From Nocardia transvalensis NBRC 15921 (GTDB lineage Bacteria > Actinomycetota > Actinomycetes > Mycobacteriales > Mycobacteriaceae): 64,000 bases of DNA. The notes beneath the pieces were generated by a model, which was not told the DNA's origin, ran no database searches, and was given only the letters and a program-made list of their open reading frames with translations. The position numbers and the translations under genes were made by a program. Each line of letters starts with the position of its first letter. Positions within the stretch are counted from its first letter, which is position 1. The stretch covers positions 48,438-112,437 of the forward strand of contig NZ_BAGL01000065.1 in the NCBI RefSeq assembly GCF_000308875.1, given 5' to 3'. Below, piece by piece: positions 16,563 through 25,665 of this stretch.

Positions 16563-17552
16563 ATGTCGGATCCGGCACGGACGCCGAGCGTGCTCGAATG
16601 CTGCTCGGCGGCAACGGGTTTCGTGTACGGAATGGTGCGGCCGCGGCGGCGGGACGAACGGCTGCTGCGCTCGATCGAGGATGCCGGCCTGCCGGAGCCG
16701 CGGGGCACGGTCACGGTGACCGCGCTGCCGCAGGCGCCGCGTCCGGTGCCGACCGAGGCGGTCGCGGAGGGCGTCTTCACGCCGCGCCGGATCACGAACT
16801 CGCTCACGTCGTTCGTGATCGAGCATCCGGAGGCGACATTCCTGGTCGACCCGAGCGTCTGTATCGACGCCGAGCACCGCGCGATCGCGCAACTCCCCGC
16901 GGTGCTGCGGGTCGCCGTGCGCCCGCCCGGCGACGTCGTCGCCACCGTCGACGCGCTGCGCGCCGAACCGCGGCTGCCGCGTCCGGATTTCGCGCTGCCC
17001 ACGCACGCCCACTGGGATCACGTATGCGGCCTGCTGGACCTGCCCGGCCTGCCCGTGCATCTGCACCGGCCCGAATACCGGTGGGTGTCCTCGGGGCCGG
17101 TGGCGCCGGTCGGCGGCGTGCGGGATTCGCTGCGCGACCGTCCGATCGTGGAGTACGAGCTGGACGGGCCGCCGGTGCTCACCTTCACCCGCAGCCGCGA
17201 TCTCTTCGGTGACGGCACCGTGGTTCTCGTCGACCTGGCCGGGCATACGCCGGGCAGCGTCGGGATACTCGCGCACACCCGCAGCGGGTGGATCCTGCTG
17301 GCCGGGGATGCCGCCTGGCACCGTCTCCAGATCGATACGATCCGCCAGAAGGCCAGCTACCCAGGTAATTTCGCCGACGCCGATCGCGACGAGACGTTCC
17401 GCACCCTCCACCGCCTGCACCTGGCCCGCCACCGGGTGACCATCGTCCCGACCCACGATCACGACGCGGCGCAGGCATTGCGTGATCACTCGAATCCGCA
17501 GCCGGGATCGTCGGCGGCCCCGGACAGCGGGCTGCCCGCGGGGAGGACGTAG
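16563..17552 (+). CDS. MBL-fold metallo-hydrolase
   Basis: A 329-residue metallo-beta-lactamase-fold hydrolase. The metal motif PTHAHWDHVCGL is near residues 146-157 (HxHxDH), the next histidine/aspartate sites are in DLAGHTPGSVG (about 225) and LLAGDAAWH (about 245), and IVPTHDHD (about 300) supplies the last histidine. A long N-terminal extension (about 90 residues, EPRGTVTVTALPQ..) precedes the fold. Close relatives include lactonases and glyoxalase II-like enzymes; the substrate is unknown. It is divergent from a MerR regulator and is probably its target. Confidence 0.82.
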   Translation: MSDPARTPSVLECCSAATGFVYGMVRPRRRDERLLRSIEDAGLPEPRGTVTVTALPQAPRPVPTEAVAEGVFTPRRITNSLTSFVIEHPEATFLVDPSVCIDAEHRAIAQLPAVLRVAVRPPGDVVATVDALRAEPRLPRPDFALPTHAHWDHVCGLLDLPGLPVHLHRPEYRWVSSGPVAPVGGVRDSLRDRPIVEYELDGPPVLTFTRSRDLFGDGTVVLVDLAGHTPGSVGILAHTRSGWILLAGDAAWHRLQIDTIRQKASYPGNFADADRDETFRTLHRLHLARHRVTIVPTHDHDAAQALRDHSNPQPGSSAAPDSGLPAGRT

Positions 17553-17566
17553 CGCACGGCGCGGAG

Positions 17567-18211
17567 TCAATCCAGTTGCTTGGCAAAGCAATTCGACAGG
17601 GGCAGGTCCTCGTACGGCGGGAAGAGGTCGATGCGGTGGTAGCCGCTGCGCAGGTAGAAACGGACCGCCGCCGGCTGTAGATGGCCGGTCTGGAGAACGA
17701 GCCGGGGCACGCCGTGTTCGCGCGCGGCGTCCTCGGCGGCGGCCAGCAGCAATCCGGACACGCCGCGACCGCGATTCCCGGGACGCACGAACATCCGTTT
17801 CAGCTCGAGATCGCCCCCGTTCCAGCGCACGGCCGCGTGCCCGACAGGACCGTCCGCGTAGGCGACGACCGTCCGCACCACCGTCTCCGGTTCGACGTGG
17901 TGCGGATTGGCGGCCAGCGATCGCATCAGGCGCGCGTAGCGAGGTCCGACCTCGGCGGCCATCTCGTCCCGGAGGAGTTCCGCGTCCAGGTGGTTCCAGT
18001 CGACTGTGGAGAGGGTCACCGGGGTCCCGGCCACAAGCGTGCCGGGAAATGAGGACGAGCCGGTGCCGGGAAACGAGGACGGGGCAGTACCGGGAAACGA
18101 GGACGGGACAGTACCGGGAAACGAGGACGGGACAGTACCGGGAAACGAGGACGGGACAGTACCGGGAAACGAGGACGGGCCTGGGAGAGACGTGAGGGGA
18201 TGCCCGGTCAT
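17567..18211 (-). CDS. GNAT N-acetyltransferase with repeat-derived N-terminal extension
   Basis: A 214-residue reading frame. The GNAT domain is in the last 150 residues: ELKRMFVRPGNRGRGVSGLLLAAAE is the acetyl-CoA motif A and LQTGHLQPAAVRFYLRSGY motif B. The first 60 or so residues are six degenerate copies of an SSFPGTVP octapeptide encoded by a 24-bp tandem repeat, followed by a palindromic element (peptide PGTLVAGT). ATG 18211 overlaps the upstream flavoprotein stop (ATGA), which suggests the original coupled start; GTG 18019 would give a normal-sized 150-residue enzyme but has no ribosome site. The insertion therefore seems to have lengthened a working gene. Its partner is the flavoprotein immediately upstream; substrate unknown. 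Confidence 0.75.
   Translation of the reverse strand: MTGHPLTSLPGPSSFPGTVPSSFPGTVPSSFPGTVPSSFPGTAPSSFPGTGSSSFPGTLVAGTPVTLSTVDWNHLDAELLRDEMAAEVGPRYARLMRSLAANPHHVEPETVVRTVVAYADGPVGHAAVRWNGGDLELKRMFVRPGNRGRGVSGLLLAAAEDAAREHGVPRLVLQTGHLQPAAVRFYLRSGYHRIDLFPPYEDLPLSNCFAKQLD
18025..18182. repeat. Palindromic element (copy 3) with 24-bp tandem array
   Basis: The element at 18025-18047 has arms TCCCGGC/GCCGGGA and loop CACAAGCGT, one base off the consensus CAAAAGCGT. It runs straight into an array whose CCGGGAAACGAGGAC core begins at 18042, 18066, 18090, 18114, 18138 and 18162, an exact 24-bp period. The first unit of the array is the element's own right arm, so the array appears to have expanded from the half-site. 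The whole stretch is read in frame in the GNAT gene on the other strand. Confidence 0.92.
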
Positions 18212-19392
18212 GAGTCGCCCAGGCTGTTGAGGAAGGAGCGGGGGCGGGTGCCGTTGACCGCGTGGTCGCCGATCAGGGCGGCCTTGTAGACGGCCGGGTT
18301 GTGGGAGGAGACGGTGCGGGCGTTGCGCCAGTGGCGGTCGAGGCCGAGCCGGGTTTTCAGGGCGCTCGCGCTTCCGGCGTTGAAGAACTGCCAGGTCGCG
18401 GCGCCGACGAGGTCGGTGTTCACCACCTGGGTCGCGGCGGAGTCCAGCAGGGCCCGCTCGGCGCGCGCGGGGCTCGGGTCGGCCAGGAATTCGTCCAGGG
18501 TGCCGGCGAGGTGCAGCACGTTCGCGCGCGCCGAATACGCCTTGCCGCGGACCTCCCCCACGATCTGCAACACCTGCGGATCGGCCGCGGGTTCGGGCGT
18601 CGAGGCCAGCGGATACGACCGCGCGCGGCCGCGGACCAGGTCGGCCAGGTCGTCGGCGACCGCCCGCGCGATACCGGCCTGGGTGGCCGAGTGCACGAAC
18701 TGGTAGAACGCCTCCATGTAGTCGTTGGTCAGCGGATCGCGATGGCGCAGCAGGTAATCCGGGTCCACGCGCACGGATTCGAAGACGGCCGTACCGCTGG
18801 CGGTGAGCCGCTGCCCGAAGCCGTCCCAGTCGTCGATCACCGTGACGCCCTCGCTGCGCCGGGGCACGATCGCGGAGACGAATTCGCCGTCCACGGAGAC
18901 CAGCACGTTGAGCCAGTCGGCGTAGAGGCTGCCGGTCGTGTAGTACTTGCGGCCCGACAGCAGATAGTGGTCGCCGTCCCGGCGCAGCGAGGTGGCAAGT
19001 TCTTTCAGATTGGGCGTGCTCAGCTCCGCGCCCGCGGGGCCGAAGAACGCGCCCCCCGCGGCCGAGCGCAGCAGCGTCTCGCGGGCCGGGCCGGGGTCGG
19101 CGAACCGCAGGATCTCGGTGAGCCCGAGGTGCCCCCGGAAGATCTGCGCCAGATTCGAATCGCCCGCGGCGATATCGATCAGGACGTCCGCCAGCACCCG
19201 CACCGGCGCGCCGGATCCGCCGTACTCCACCGGCACGCGCAGCGCCCCGGCCCCCGCGGCCAGCAGGTGCGACAGCTGCTCGGTGGGCAGCTTGTGCTCG
19301 GCCTCGCGGTCGGCGGCCTCCGGGCCCAGGCCGGCCGCCACCGTGGCGACGGCGTCCAGGCGCGTCCGGAGATCATCGTCGACTGCCACCAT
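18208..19392 (-). CDS. Acyl-CoA-dehydrogenase-fold flavoprotein (SfnB-like), second copy
   Basis: A 394-residue relative of the flavoprotein at 8794-10059, of the SfnB/DszC group: RVPVEYGGSGAPVRVLADVLI (about 58-78), FRGHLGLTEILRF, LSGRKYYTTGSLYADW (about 150-165), WDGFGQRLTASGTAVFESV (about 192-210) and the C-terminal DRHWRNARTVSSHNP. These enzymes usually oxygenate organosulfur compounds with reduced flavin. ATG 19392 is chosen with GGGGAG upstream; an in-frame ATG at 19428 is less well placed. It overlaps the GNAT gene by ATGA. No transporter accompanies this copy. Confidence 0.82.
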   Translation of the reverse strand: MVAVDDDLRTRLDAVATVAAGLGPEAADREAEHKLPTEQLSHLLAAGAGALRVPVEYGGSGAPVRVLADVLIDIAAGDSNLAQIFRGHLGLTEILRFADPGPARETLLRSAAGGAFFGPAGAELSTPNLKELATSLRRDGDHYLLSGRKYYTTGSLYADWLNVLVSVDGEFVSAIVPRRSEGVTVIDDWDGFGQRLTASGTAVFESVRVDPDYLLRHRDPLTNDYMEAFYQFVHSATQAGIARAVADDLADLVRGRARSYPLASTPEPAADPQVLQIVGEVRGKAYSARANVLHLAGTLDEFLADPSPARAERALLDSAATQVVNTDLVGAATWQFFNAGSASALKTRLGLDRHWRNARTVSSHNPAVYKAALIGDHAVNGTRPRSFLNSLGDS

Positions 19393-19569
19393 CACAGCTC
19401 CCCATTCGTCGTGCAGGCTCCTCCGCATTCGAACCGCAACGGGGCGCCGGCGACAGGTATGCGCTCACGGTGGTGAAAATTCTTTACAGCACAACCCCTT
19501 TCCCGCAGCATGACCTGCGGACCACGGGGGTCTGTCCCACCTTCTCCTCTACGAACGGACGTCATACGT

Positions 19570-20541
19570 ATGTCTGATGTCGTTGTCTCCGGACCGCTGT
19601 TCCGCCTGTCCGACGAGGTGCGCGAGGCGCTGCGGGCCGGTCGGCCGGTCGTCGCGCTCGAATCCAACGTGGTGGCGCACGGGTTTCGCCGCCCCGACAA
19701 TGTCGCCATCGCCCACGAGGTCGAGCGGGCGGTGCGCGAGGGGGGCGCGGTGCCCGCGACCATCGCCATCGCCGACGGCCGCATCCTGGTCGGCACGAGC
19801 CAGAACGATCTCGAAAGGCTCGGCACCGCAACCGATGTCGCGAAGGTGACCACCCGCGACATCGCGGTCGCGCTGGCGGGCGGCGGCCTCGGCGCGACCT
19901 CGATCGCGGCCACCATGGCGATCGCGAACGAGGTCGGCATCGCGACGGTCGCCTCGGCCGGGCTCGGCGGCGTGCATCGCGGCGCGGAGACGACCATGGA
20001 CATCTCCGCGGATCTCACCGAACTCGCCCGGACCCGGCTCATCGTGGTGTGCGCGGGGGTGAAGAAGATCCTCGACGCGGGCCTGACGCTCGAGTTCCTG
20101 GAGACCCAGGGCACGCCGGTGATCGGCTACCGGCATCGTGGCTTCCCGGCCTTCTACTGCCGCGAGAGCGGCTTCGACACCCAGGCGCGCGTCGACGATC
20201 CGCGCCGGATCGCCGAGATCGCCCGCTTCCACCGGGAGCTGTCGGGAAGCAGTTCACTGCTGGTCACCCATCCGATCCCGGTCGAGGACGCACTCGACGG
20301 CGACGCCATCGAAGCGGCGATCCAGCAGGCGCTCGCCCGCGCCGAGGCGGAGCGTGTCACCGGCCCGGCCGTCACCACGTTCGTCCTGAAGGCCGTGGAC
20401 GCGGCCACCGGCGGCGCGGCGGCCGCCGCCAACCGCGCGGTCCTGATCAGCACCGCCGTGGCCGCCGCGGAGATCGAGGTCGCGCGGGCCACGCTGGAGC
20501 GCACGACCGCCCCGAGAGAAGGAGCAGCCCATGTCGGCTGA
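19570..20541 (+). CDS. psuG: PsuG-like pseudouridine-5'-phosphate glycosidase / C-glycosynthase (IndA/MinB type)
   Basis: A 323-residue protein of the PsuG fold. PsuG reversibly joins ribose 5-phosphate to uracil through a C-C bond; homologues IndA, MinB and AlnA act in natural-product pathways. Conserved residues are visible: Glu in VVALESNVVAHG, Asp in TTMDISADL and Lys in CAGVKKILD, matching E31, D149 and K166 of E. coli PsuG. The base-side loop reads ESN where E. coli has EST. ATG 19570 aligns with the PsuG N-terminus; the frame is open to an ATG at 19510. It is first in an eight-gene operon with an indigoidine-type NRPS, so a biosynthetic C-glycosylation role is inferred rather than pseudouridine salvage. 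Confidence 0.9.
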   Translation: MSDVVVSGPLFRLSDEVREALRAGRPVVALESNVVAHGFRRPDNVAIAHEVERAVREGGAVPATIAIADGRILVGTSQNDLERLGTATDVAKVTTRDIAVALAGGGLGATSIAATMAIANEVGIATVASAGLGGVHRGAETTMDISADLTELARTRLIVVCAGVKKILDAGLTLEFLETQGTPVIGYRHRGFPAFYCRESGFDTQARVDDPRRIAEIARFHRELSGSSSLLVTHPIPVEDALDGDAIEAAIQQALARAEAERVTGPAVTTFVLKAVDAATGGAAAAANRAVLISTAVAAAEIEVARATLERTTAPREGAAHVG

Positions 20542-21220
20542 GACAACCCGTTCGGCGCTGCTGTTCGATCTGGACGGGACGCTGCTGGACACCCCGCGCG
20601 CGATCGCCGAGCAGATGTCACTGGCCGTCGAGGCGGTGACCGGTACGCGTCCGGAGCTGGACGAGGTGCGCGCCCTCGTCGGCGCACCGCTGGAGCGCAT
20701 GGCGGGCGCGCTGTCCGGCGCCGGTTCGGATTCGGATATCGCACAGGCGATTTCGGCGGACTACGTGACACGGTACCGGGAACTGATCGTGCCGAAGGCG
20801 GCCGACCTCCTCTTCCCCGGAGTTCGCGGCGGCCTGGAGCGGCTGGCCCGCACGGGATTCGCGCTCGCCGTCGTCACCAGCAAGAAGCACGAGAGTGCCG
20901 AGCTGATCCTGGACGCGGCGGGGATCCGGGAACCGTTCACGGCGATCGTGGGCGCCGACGACGTCGCGCATCCCAAACCGCATCGCGACAGCGCCGATGC
21001 CGCCCTGGCGGGGCTGGGGCTCGGCGACGTCGGTCCCGCGGGAGCCGTCATCGGCGATACCGCGGCCGATATCGGGCTGGGCACGGGTATCGGCGCCTTC
21101 ACCGTGGGCGTCACCTACGGGGTCGGCACCACGCACCAGATCCTCACGGCCGCAGCCGATGTCGTGGCGCACACCTTCGACGACGTGACCCGCGCCGTTC
21201 TGTCCCGGATTGGAAAGTGA
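20531..21220 (+). CDS. HAD-family phosphatase (IndB / MinC N-terminal type)
   Basis: A 229-residue haloacid-dehalogenase phosphatase: motif I LLFDLDGTLLDT (about 10-21), motif II VVTSKK (about 113), the motif III lysine in VAHPKPH and motif IV AVIGDTAADIGLG. A helical cap lies between motifs I and II. It overlaps psuG by 11 bases and has AAGGAG before its ATG. In indigoidine and minimycin clusters a phosphatase of this type removes the 5'-phosphate from the C-nucleotide made by the PsuG-like enzyme; in minimycin the same domain is fused to a DUF4243 domain, which here is a separate gene (27299-28489). Confidence 0.88.
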   Translation: MSAETTRSALLFDLDGTLLDTPRAIAEQMSLAVEAVTGTRPELDEVRALVGAPLERMAGALSGAGSDSDIAQAISADYVTRYRELIVPKAADLLFPGVRGGLERLARTGFALAVVTSKKHESAELILDAAGIREPFTAIVGADDVAHPKPHRDSADAALAGLGLGDVGPAGAVIGDTAADIGLGTGIGAFTVGVTYGVGTTHQILTAAADVVAHTFDDVTRAVLSRIGK

Positions 21221-21229
21221 GCCAAGGCC

Positions 21230-21934
21230 ATGACCGCATGGACCCGTCCGACCACCGCACCCGTCCCGCTGGATCGCTACCTGGGCGTCAACGTCTTCGA
21301 ACTGCCCAAGCAGCCGGGACTGATCGCCCTGCACACCGAGGCCCGCGACGCCGAGACCGGGCAGGAGCGGTTCGTCCGCGCGACCGGGCGCATCATCCGC
21401 CTGCTGCTCGAGACCGCGCTCTCACATCTGGAACACCGGCCACACGCGGTTACCACGCCCACCGGATTCACCTTCGAGGGACTCGAAACCGCCTCTCCCA
21501 CACTGTATGCGGTATCGATTCCGCGGGCCGGCGATGCGCTGGAGGGCGGGTTGCGCGAGATCCGGCCGGATACGCGGTTCGGCAAGATCCTCATCCAGCG
21601 CGATGTGACGACCAAGCAGCCGACGCTGTTCTACAGCAAGCTCCCGCCCGGTATCGCCGGTAGCGAGGTGCTGCTGCTCGATCCCACCATCGCCACCGGG
21701 GGCACGCTGCTGACGGCGGTGAACGAGCTGATCGCGGCCGGGGTGCCGGAGCATCGGATCGTGGTGGTCAATGTCCTGACCTGCCCCGAGGCATTGGCGA
21801 CGGTGCTGACGCGGCGGCCCGATCTGCGCATCGTCACCTCGCATATCGACGAATCCCTCACCGATCAGGCGTTCATGCTGCCCGGCATCGGCGATTTCGG
21901 GGACCGCTTCCACGGCACGGTCGCGGAGGCCTGA
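21230..21934 (+). CDS. upp: Uracil phosphoribosyltransferase (MinD type)
   Basis: A 234-residue UPRT, making UMP from uracil and PRPP. The PRPP loop is LLDPTIATGGTLLTAV (about 143-158) and the uracil-binding C-terminus is MLPGIGDFGDRFHGT (about 215-229). An N-terminal extension and a longer middle than E. coli Upp mark it as divergent. It sits between the phosphatase and the NRPS with tight spacing. In the minimycin cluster the equivalent MinD protects the producer by raising the UMP pool against the toxic nucleotide; a self-resistance role here is inferred from that precedent. Confidence 0.88.
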   Translation: MTAWTRPTTAPVPLDRYLGVNVFELPKQPGLIALHTEARDAETGQERFVRATGRIIRLLLETALSHLEHRPHAVTTPTGFTFEGLETASPTLYAVSIPRAGDALEGGLREIRPDTRFGKILIQRDVTTKQPTLFYSKLPPGIAGSEVLLLDPTIATGGTLLTAVNELIAAGVPEHRIVVVNVLTCPEALATVLTRRPDLRIVTSHIDESLTDQAFMLPGIGDFGDRFHGTVAEA

Positions 21935-21935
21935 G

Positions 21936-24900
21936 ATGGCGGCGAACCTTCTCGACCTGTTCGAGGCGCGGGTGCATCGACATCCGGACGCCATCGCGTG
22001 CGTGGACGATTCCCGCGCGCTGAGTTTCGGAGAACTCGCGCGGCTCGCGCGCGGTGGTGCGCAGGCATTGCGGGATGCCGGTGTCGGGCCGGGCGATGTG
22101 GTGGGCGTATTCCTGGATCCGTCGGTCGACCTCGTCGTCGCGGTGTGGGCCGTATTGCACGCCGGGGCCGCGTATCTGCCGCTGGCGGTGGATTATCCGG
22201 CCGAGCGCCTCGTGTACACGGCGACCGACAGCGCGGTGCGCGTGGTGCTGACCGACGCGCGCAATGCGGCGCGGGCGCATCGGATCCTGCCGGAAGACGT
22301 GCGGACACTGCCGGTGTCAGGACTCGGCGAGCAAGGCGACCCGGACCGGCCCGAAATCTCCTCCGCCTACACCATTTACACCTCCGGGACCACCGGATCC
22401 CCTAAGGGCGTGGTGATCTCGCACACCGCTATCACCAACCAGATGATCTGGCTCGGAACGGAACTCGGCCTCGGGCCGGAAGCGCGGATCCTGCTGAAGA
22501 CGCCGGTCGGCTTCGACGCGGCGCAGTGGGAGCTGCTGGCGAATGCCTGCGGGGCCACGGTCGTGGTCGCGCCGGCCGGAACGCACACCAGCCCGGAGGA
22601 CATCCTCGACCTCGTTGTGCGCGAGGCGATCACGATCGTGCAGTGCGTGCCGACGGTCTGGGCGGAACTGGCCGCACTGCCCGGCACAGCCGCCGCGACC
22701 ACGCTGCGGACGGTGGTGAGCGGCGGCGAGGCGCTGCCGAGTACGGTGGCGCGGCGATTGCGCGAAGCGCTGCCCGGACCCCGCAAGATCAACCTGTACG
22801 GGCCTACCGAGACCACCATCAACGCGACCTGGTTCGACTTCACCGACGCCGATCTCGGCGGCGCGCCCGTGGTGCCGATCGGGCGGGCCGTCGACGGGTG
22901 CGGCACGAGCGTGGTGGACACGTCGGATCGCGAGGTCGCCGACGGCGAGATCGGCGAACTGCTCATCGGCGGAATCCAGCTGGCGGACGGCTACCGCAAC
23001 CGGCCGGAGATCACCGCCGCGCGATTCTCCGGAAGCGGGACCGGACGCCGGTACCGCACAGGCGATCTCGTGCGTCGCCGGGCCGACGGCGTCCTGGAGT
23101 TCGTCGGGCGCAACGACGAGCAGGTGAAGGTGAACGGTCACCGCGTCGAGACCACCGAGGTGCGCGGGTGGATCGAGAAGCACCACTGGGTGCGGTCGGC
23201 CGCCGTGGTGCCGTGGGTCTCCGACCGCGGGGTGACGCAGCTGGCCGGATTCGTCGAACTCGATCCGGACGAGGCCCCGCTGATGGATCAGGGGCAGGCC
23301 GGACGCCATCACCGGTCCAAGTCGACCCGCACCCAGGTGACCGCGCAGCTGGCCGGGCTGGGAGCGCGCCGATTCGACACCGTCCCCGATCTCGAGCTGC
23401 CCGGCGCCGAACCCACCGGCGAGCAGCGGCGAAAAGTGTTCGCCCGCAAGACGTATCGCAACTTGGAGGAGTCGCCCTTCGACCTGGAACGGCTCGCGGC
23501 GGTCGTGCGGCGGCTACCCGTCCGGGGCCGCGAGGTCCCCGCACCGGCCGAGTTCACCGCGCGGACGCTCGGCACGCTGCTGCGGTGGTTCGGCCCGTTC
23601 CACAGCCCGGATCGCCTGCTGCCCAAGTACTCCTACGCCTCGCCCGGTGCGCTCAATGCCACCCGGATCTACCTGGAGACCAGCGGGATTCCGGGGCTCG
23701 CGGCGGGGGTGTACTACTTCGATCCGGAGCGGCACGCGCTCTTTCGCGTCGGCGCGGCCGCGCGCAGCGGGCTGCACCTGCATCTCGTGGGGCTGGCGCG
23801 GGTGATCGAAGCGGTGTACGCGACCAATGTCCGGGAGGTCCTGCACTTCGAGGCGGGCCACATGCTGGGCGTGCTGGACGAGGTGGCGGCGGGTTACGGC
23901 TGGCGCGTTCGCACGGTGCCCGTGCGGGTCGTCGACGGGATCGACGAGGGCGTGGTGACCGCGACCGTCGCGCTCGATACGCGGGCGCTGCCCGCCGGGC
24001 ACGAGCCGCCGGTGCGCGTTCTGGTCCAGGTGCACGGCGACGCCGGGGGCGCACGGCACGGGCTGTACCGGTTCACCGGTGCGGGAACGGAATTCGTCTC
24101 CGAGCGGAAGGTCGAGCGGCGGCATGTGATCGCCATCAACCAGCGTTCCTACGACCGATCCCCCTGTGCCGTCGCGCTCACCGTCGCGGCGACGTCGGGA
24201 TGGGACGGATTCACCGCGCTCGGCCGGTCCCTGGCACATCTGCAGCAGATCGGGGCGGAGGTCAATGTCGGGTTCATGTCGGCCGGGTACTCCTCGCTCA
24301 CCGGGCGTGACCTGCCCTCGGCGCGCCGACTGAACGAGATACTCGGCGAGACAGCCCAACTCAGCTATTTCGCGCTGGCCGGGCCGGTCTCCGACGAGCA
24401 GGTGCGATCGACGGGGATGGCCGAGGACGCCGTGCACATGAAGGGCCCCGAGGAGCTGCTGAAGGACGATCTGCGGGTGGTCCTGCCGTCCTACATGGTG
24501 CCGCCGACGATCCACGTGCTCGATCGAATCCCGCTGTCGCAGAACGGGAAGCAGGACCGGGTCGCGCTCTCGCGGCTGGCGGCCGACCTGAACGCGCGCG
24601 CGGCGCGGGCCGCCGATCCGCCCAGCGGCGAGCGGGAATCGCGGGTGGCGCGGGTGTGGTCGCGGGTACTCGGCTACGAGCCGGTGTACCGTCACGACGA
24701 CTTCTTCGCGCAGGGCGGGAATTCGATGTCGGCGCTGCGGCTGATCCGGGCGCTGCACGAGGAACTGGGTGTCGCGCTGCCGGTGCAGACCCTCTTCCGA
24801 TCCCCCACCCCGGCCGAGCTGGCCGCCGCGATCACGACTCCCGCGCAGGGTCCGACGTCGCGGCTGCTGCGGCTGGCGGGGTCGGAGGGCACCGCGACGA

Positions 24901-25664
24901 CCGTGCTCTGGCCCGGACTCGGCGGCTATCCGATGGGACTGCGCACCCTCGCCCGCGAGCTGGCCGAGCACGGGCAGGTCGTCTACGGGGTGCAGGCGCG
25001 CGGACTCAACGGCGGGGAGCGGCCGCACGGCGACCTCGGGGCCCTGATCGCCGACGACCTCGACGAACTGCTGGCGGCGAAACTGCCGGAGCCCCTGCGC
25101 CTGGTCGGGTACTCGTTCGGCGCGCGAGTGGCCGCCGAGGTGGCGCAGCGGCTGATCGCCGCCGGGCACGACGTCGAGGAGCTGGTGCTGATCGCACCCG
25201 GGTCGCCGGTGATCGCGGCGGCCGGGCCCGATACGGGCGCGATCGACTACCGGGACCGGTATTTCAAGCGGGTACTGGGCTCGGTGTTCAGCGGGCGGGT
25301 GGATCCGCCGTACGCGGACCGGCTCGACTCGCTCGGCGGCCGCGGCGAATTCGTCGACCTGATCGTCGCCGAGGAGCCCGGATTCGCGCGTGAGACCGTC
25401 GAGCGCATCGTCGCCGTGGTCGAGCACACCTACGGTTTCCGCGGGGAGCCGACGAGCGTCGACCAGGAACTGCTCGACCGGAGCGTCTATCTGCGGGCCC
25501 GGGGCGACGGTCCCGCGTTCGCCGACGTCCCCGTCGCGCCGCTGCGGCTGCGCGCCACGCCGGTGAGCAACCTGCCCTACCACCACTACGAGATCGTGAC
25601 CGCCGGGGCGCTCGACATCGCCGCCGCGGTCCTGGAGCAGAGCATGAATCGGGAGTTGGTCTGA
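21936..25664 (+). CDS. indC: Indigoidine-synthetase-type NRPS (A-Ox-T-TE)
   Basis: A 1242-residue single-module synthetase with the length and order of IndC/BpsA/MinA. Adenylation motifs: A3 TSGTTGSPKG (about 147), A5 NLYGPTET (about 286), A7 YRTGDLV (about 372), A8 GRNDEQVKVNGHRVE (about 391). An FMN oxidase domain is inserted between A8 and A10 (about 490-830; KYSYASPGALNATRIYLE is its conserved start). A10 is LSQNGKQDR (about 866), the thiolation site is GGNSMSA (serine about 929), and the thioesterase nucleophile is in GYSFGA (about 1057). Family members load L-glutamine, cyclise and oxidise it; two molecules condense to blue indigoidine, or the monomer feeds C-nucleoside formation. The specificity pocket begins D-A-W-Q by my reading, consistent with glutamine but unverified. 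Confidence 0.93.
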   Translation: MAANLLDLFEARVHRHPDAIACVDDSRALSFGELARLARGGAQALRDAGVGPGDVVGVFLDPSVDLVVAVWAVLHAGAAYLPLAVDYPAERLVYTATDSAVRVVLTDARNAARAHRILPEDVRTLPVSGLGEQGDPDRPEISSAYTIYTSGTTGSPKGVVISHTAITNQMIWLGTELGLGPEARILLKTPVGFDAAQWELLANACGATVVVAPAGTHTSPEDILDLVVREAITIVQCVPTVWAELAALPGTAAATTLRTVVSGGEALPSTVARRLREALPGPRKINLYGPTETTINATWFDFTDADLGGAPVVPIGRAVDGCGTSVVDTSDREVADGEIGELLIGGIQLADGYRNRPEITAARFSGSGTGRRYRTGDLVRRRADGVLEFVGRNDEQVKVNGHRVETTEVRGWIEKHHWVRSAAVVPWVSDRGVTQLAGFVELDPDEAPLMDQGQAGRHHRSKSTRTQVTAQLAGLGARRFDTVPDLELPGAEPTGEQRRKVFARKTYRNLEESPFDLERLAAVVRRLPVRGREVPAPAEFTARTLGTLLRWFGPFHSPDRLLPKYSYASPGALNATRIYLETSGIPGLAAGVYYFDPERHALFRVGAAARSGLHLHLVGLARVIEAVYATNVREVLHFEAGHMLGVLDEVAAGYGWRVRTVPVRVVDGIDEGVVTATVALDTRALPAGHEPPVRVLVQVHGDAGGARHGLYRFTGAGTEFVSERKVERRHVIAINQRSYDRSPCAVALTVAATSGWDGFTALGRSLAHLQQIGAEVNVGFMSAGYSSLTGRDLPSARRLNEILGETAQLSYFALAGPVSDEQVRSTGMAEDAVHMKGPEELLKDDLRVVLPSYMVPPTIHVLDRIPLSQNGKQDRVALSRLAADLNARAARAADPPSGERESRVARVWSRVLGYEPVYRHDDFFAQGGNSMSALRLIRALHEELGVALPVQTLFRSPTPAELAAAITTPAQGPTSRLLRLAGSEGTATTVLWPGLGGYPMGLRTLARELAEHGQVVYGVQARGLNGGERPHGDLGALIADDLDELLAAKLPEPLRLVGYSFGARVAAEVAQRLIAAGHDVEELVLIAPGSPVIAAAGPDTGAIDYRDRYFKRVLGSVFSGRVDPPYADRLDSLGGRGEFVDLIVAEEPGFARETVERIVAVVEHTYGFRGEPTSVDQELLDRSVYLRARGDGPAFADVPVAPLRLRATPVSNLPYHHYEIVTAGALDIAAAVLEQSMNRELV

Positions 25665-25665
25665 T

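Noticed and set aside
18041..18182. CRISPR-like regular 24-bp repeats
   Set aside because: Units are contiguous without unique spacers, no cas genes are present, and the unit derives from the adjacent palindromic element.
19570..21220. Ordinary pseudouridine catabolism (PsuG with a phosphatase)
   Set aside because: No PsuK kinase is present and the genes are translationally linked to a UPRT and an indigoidine-type NRPS, which fits biosynthesis better.
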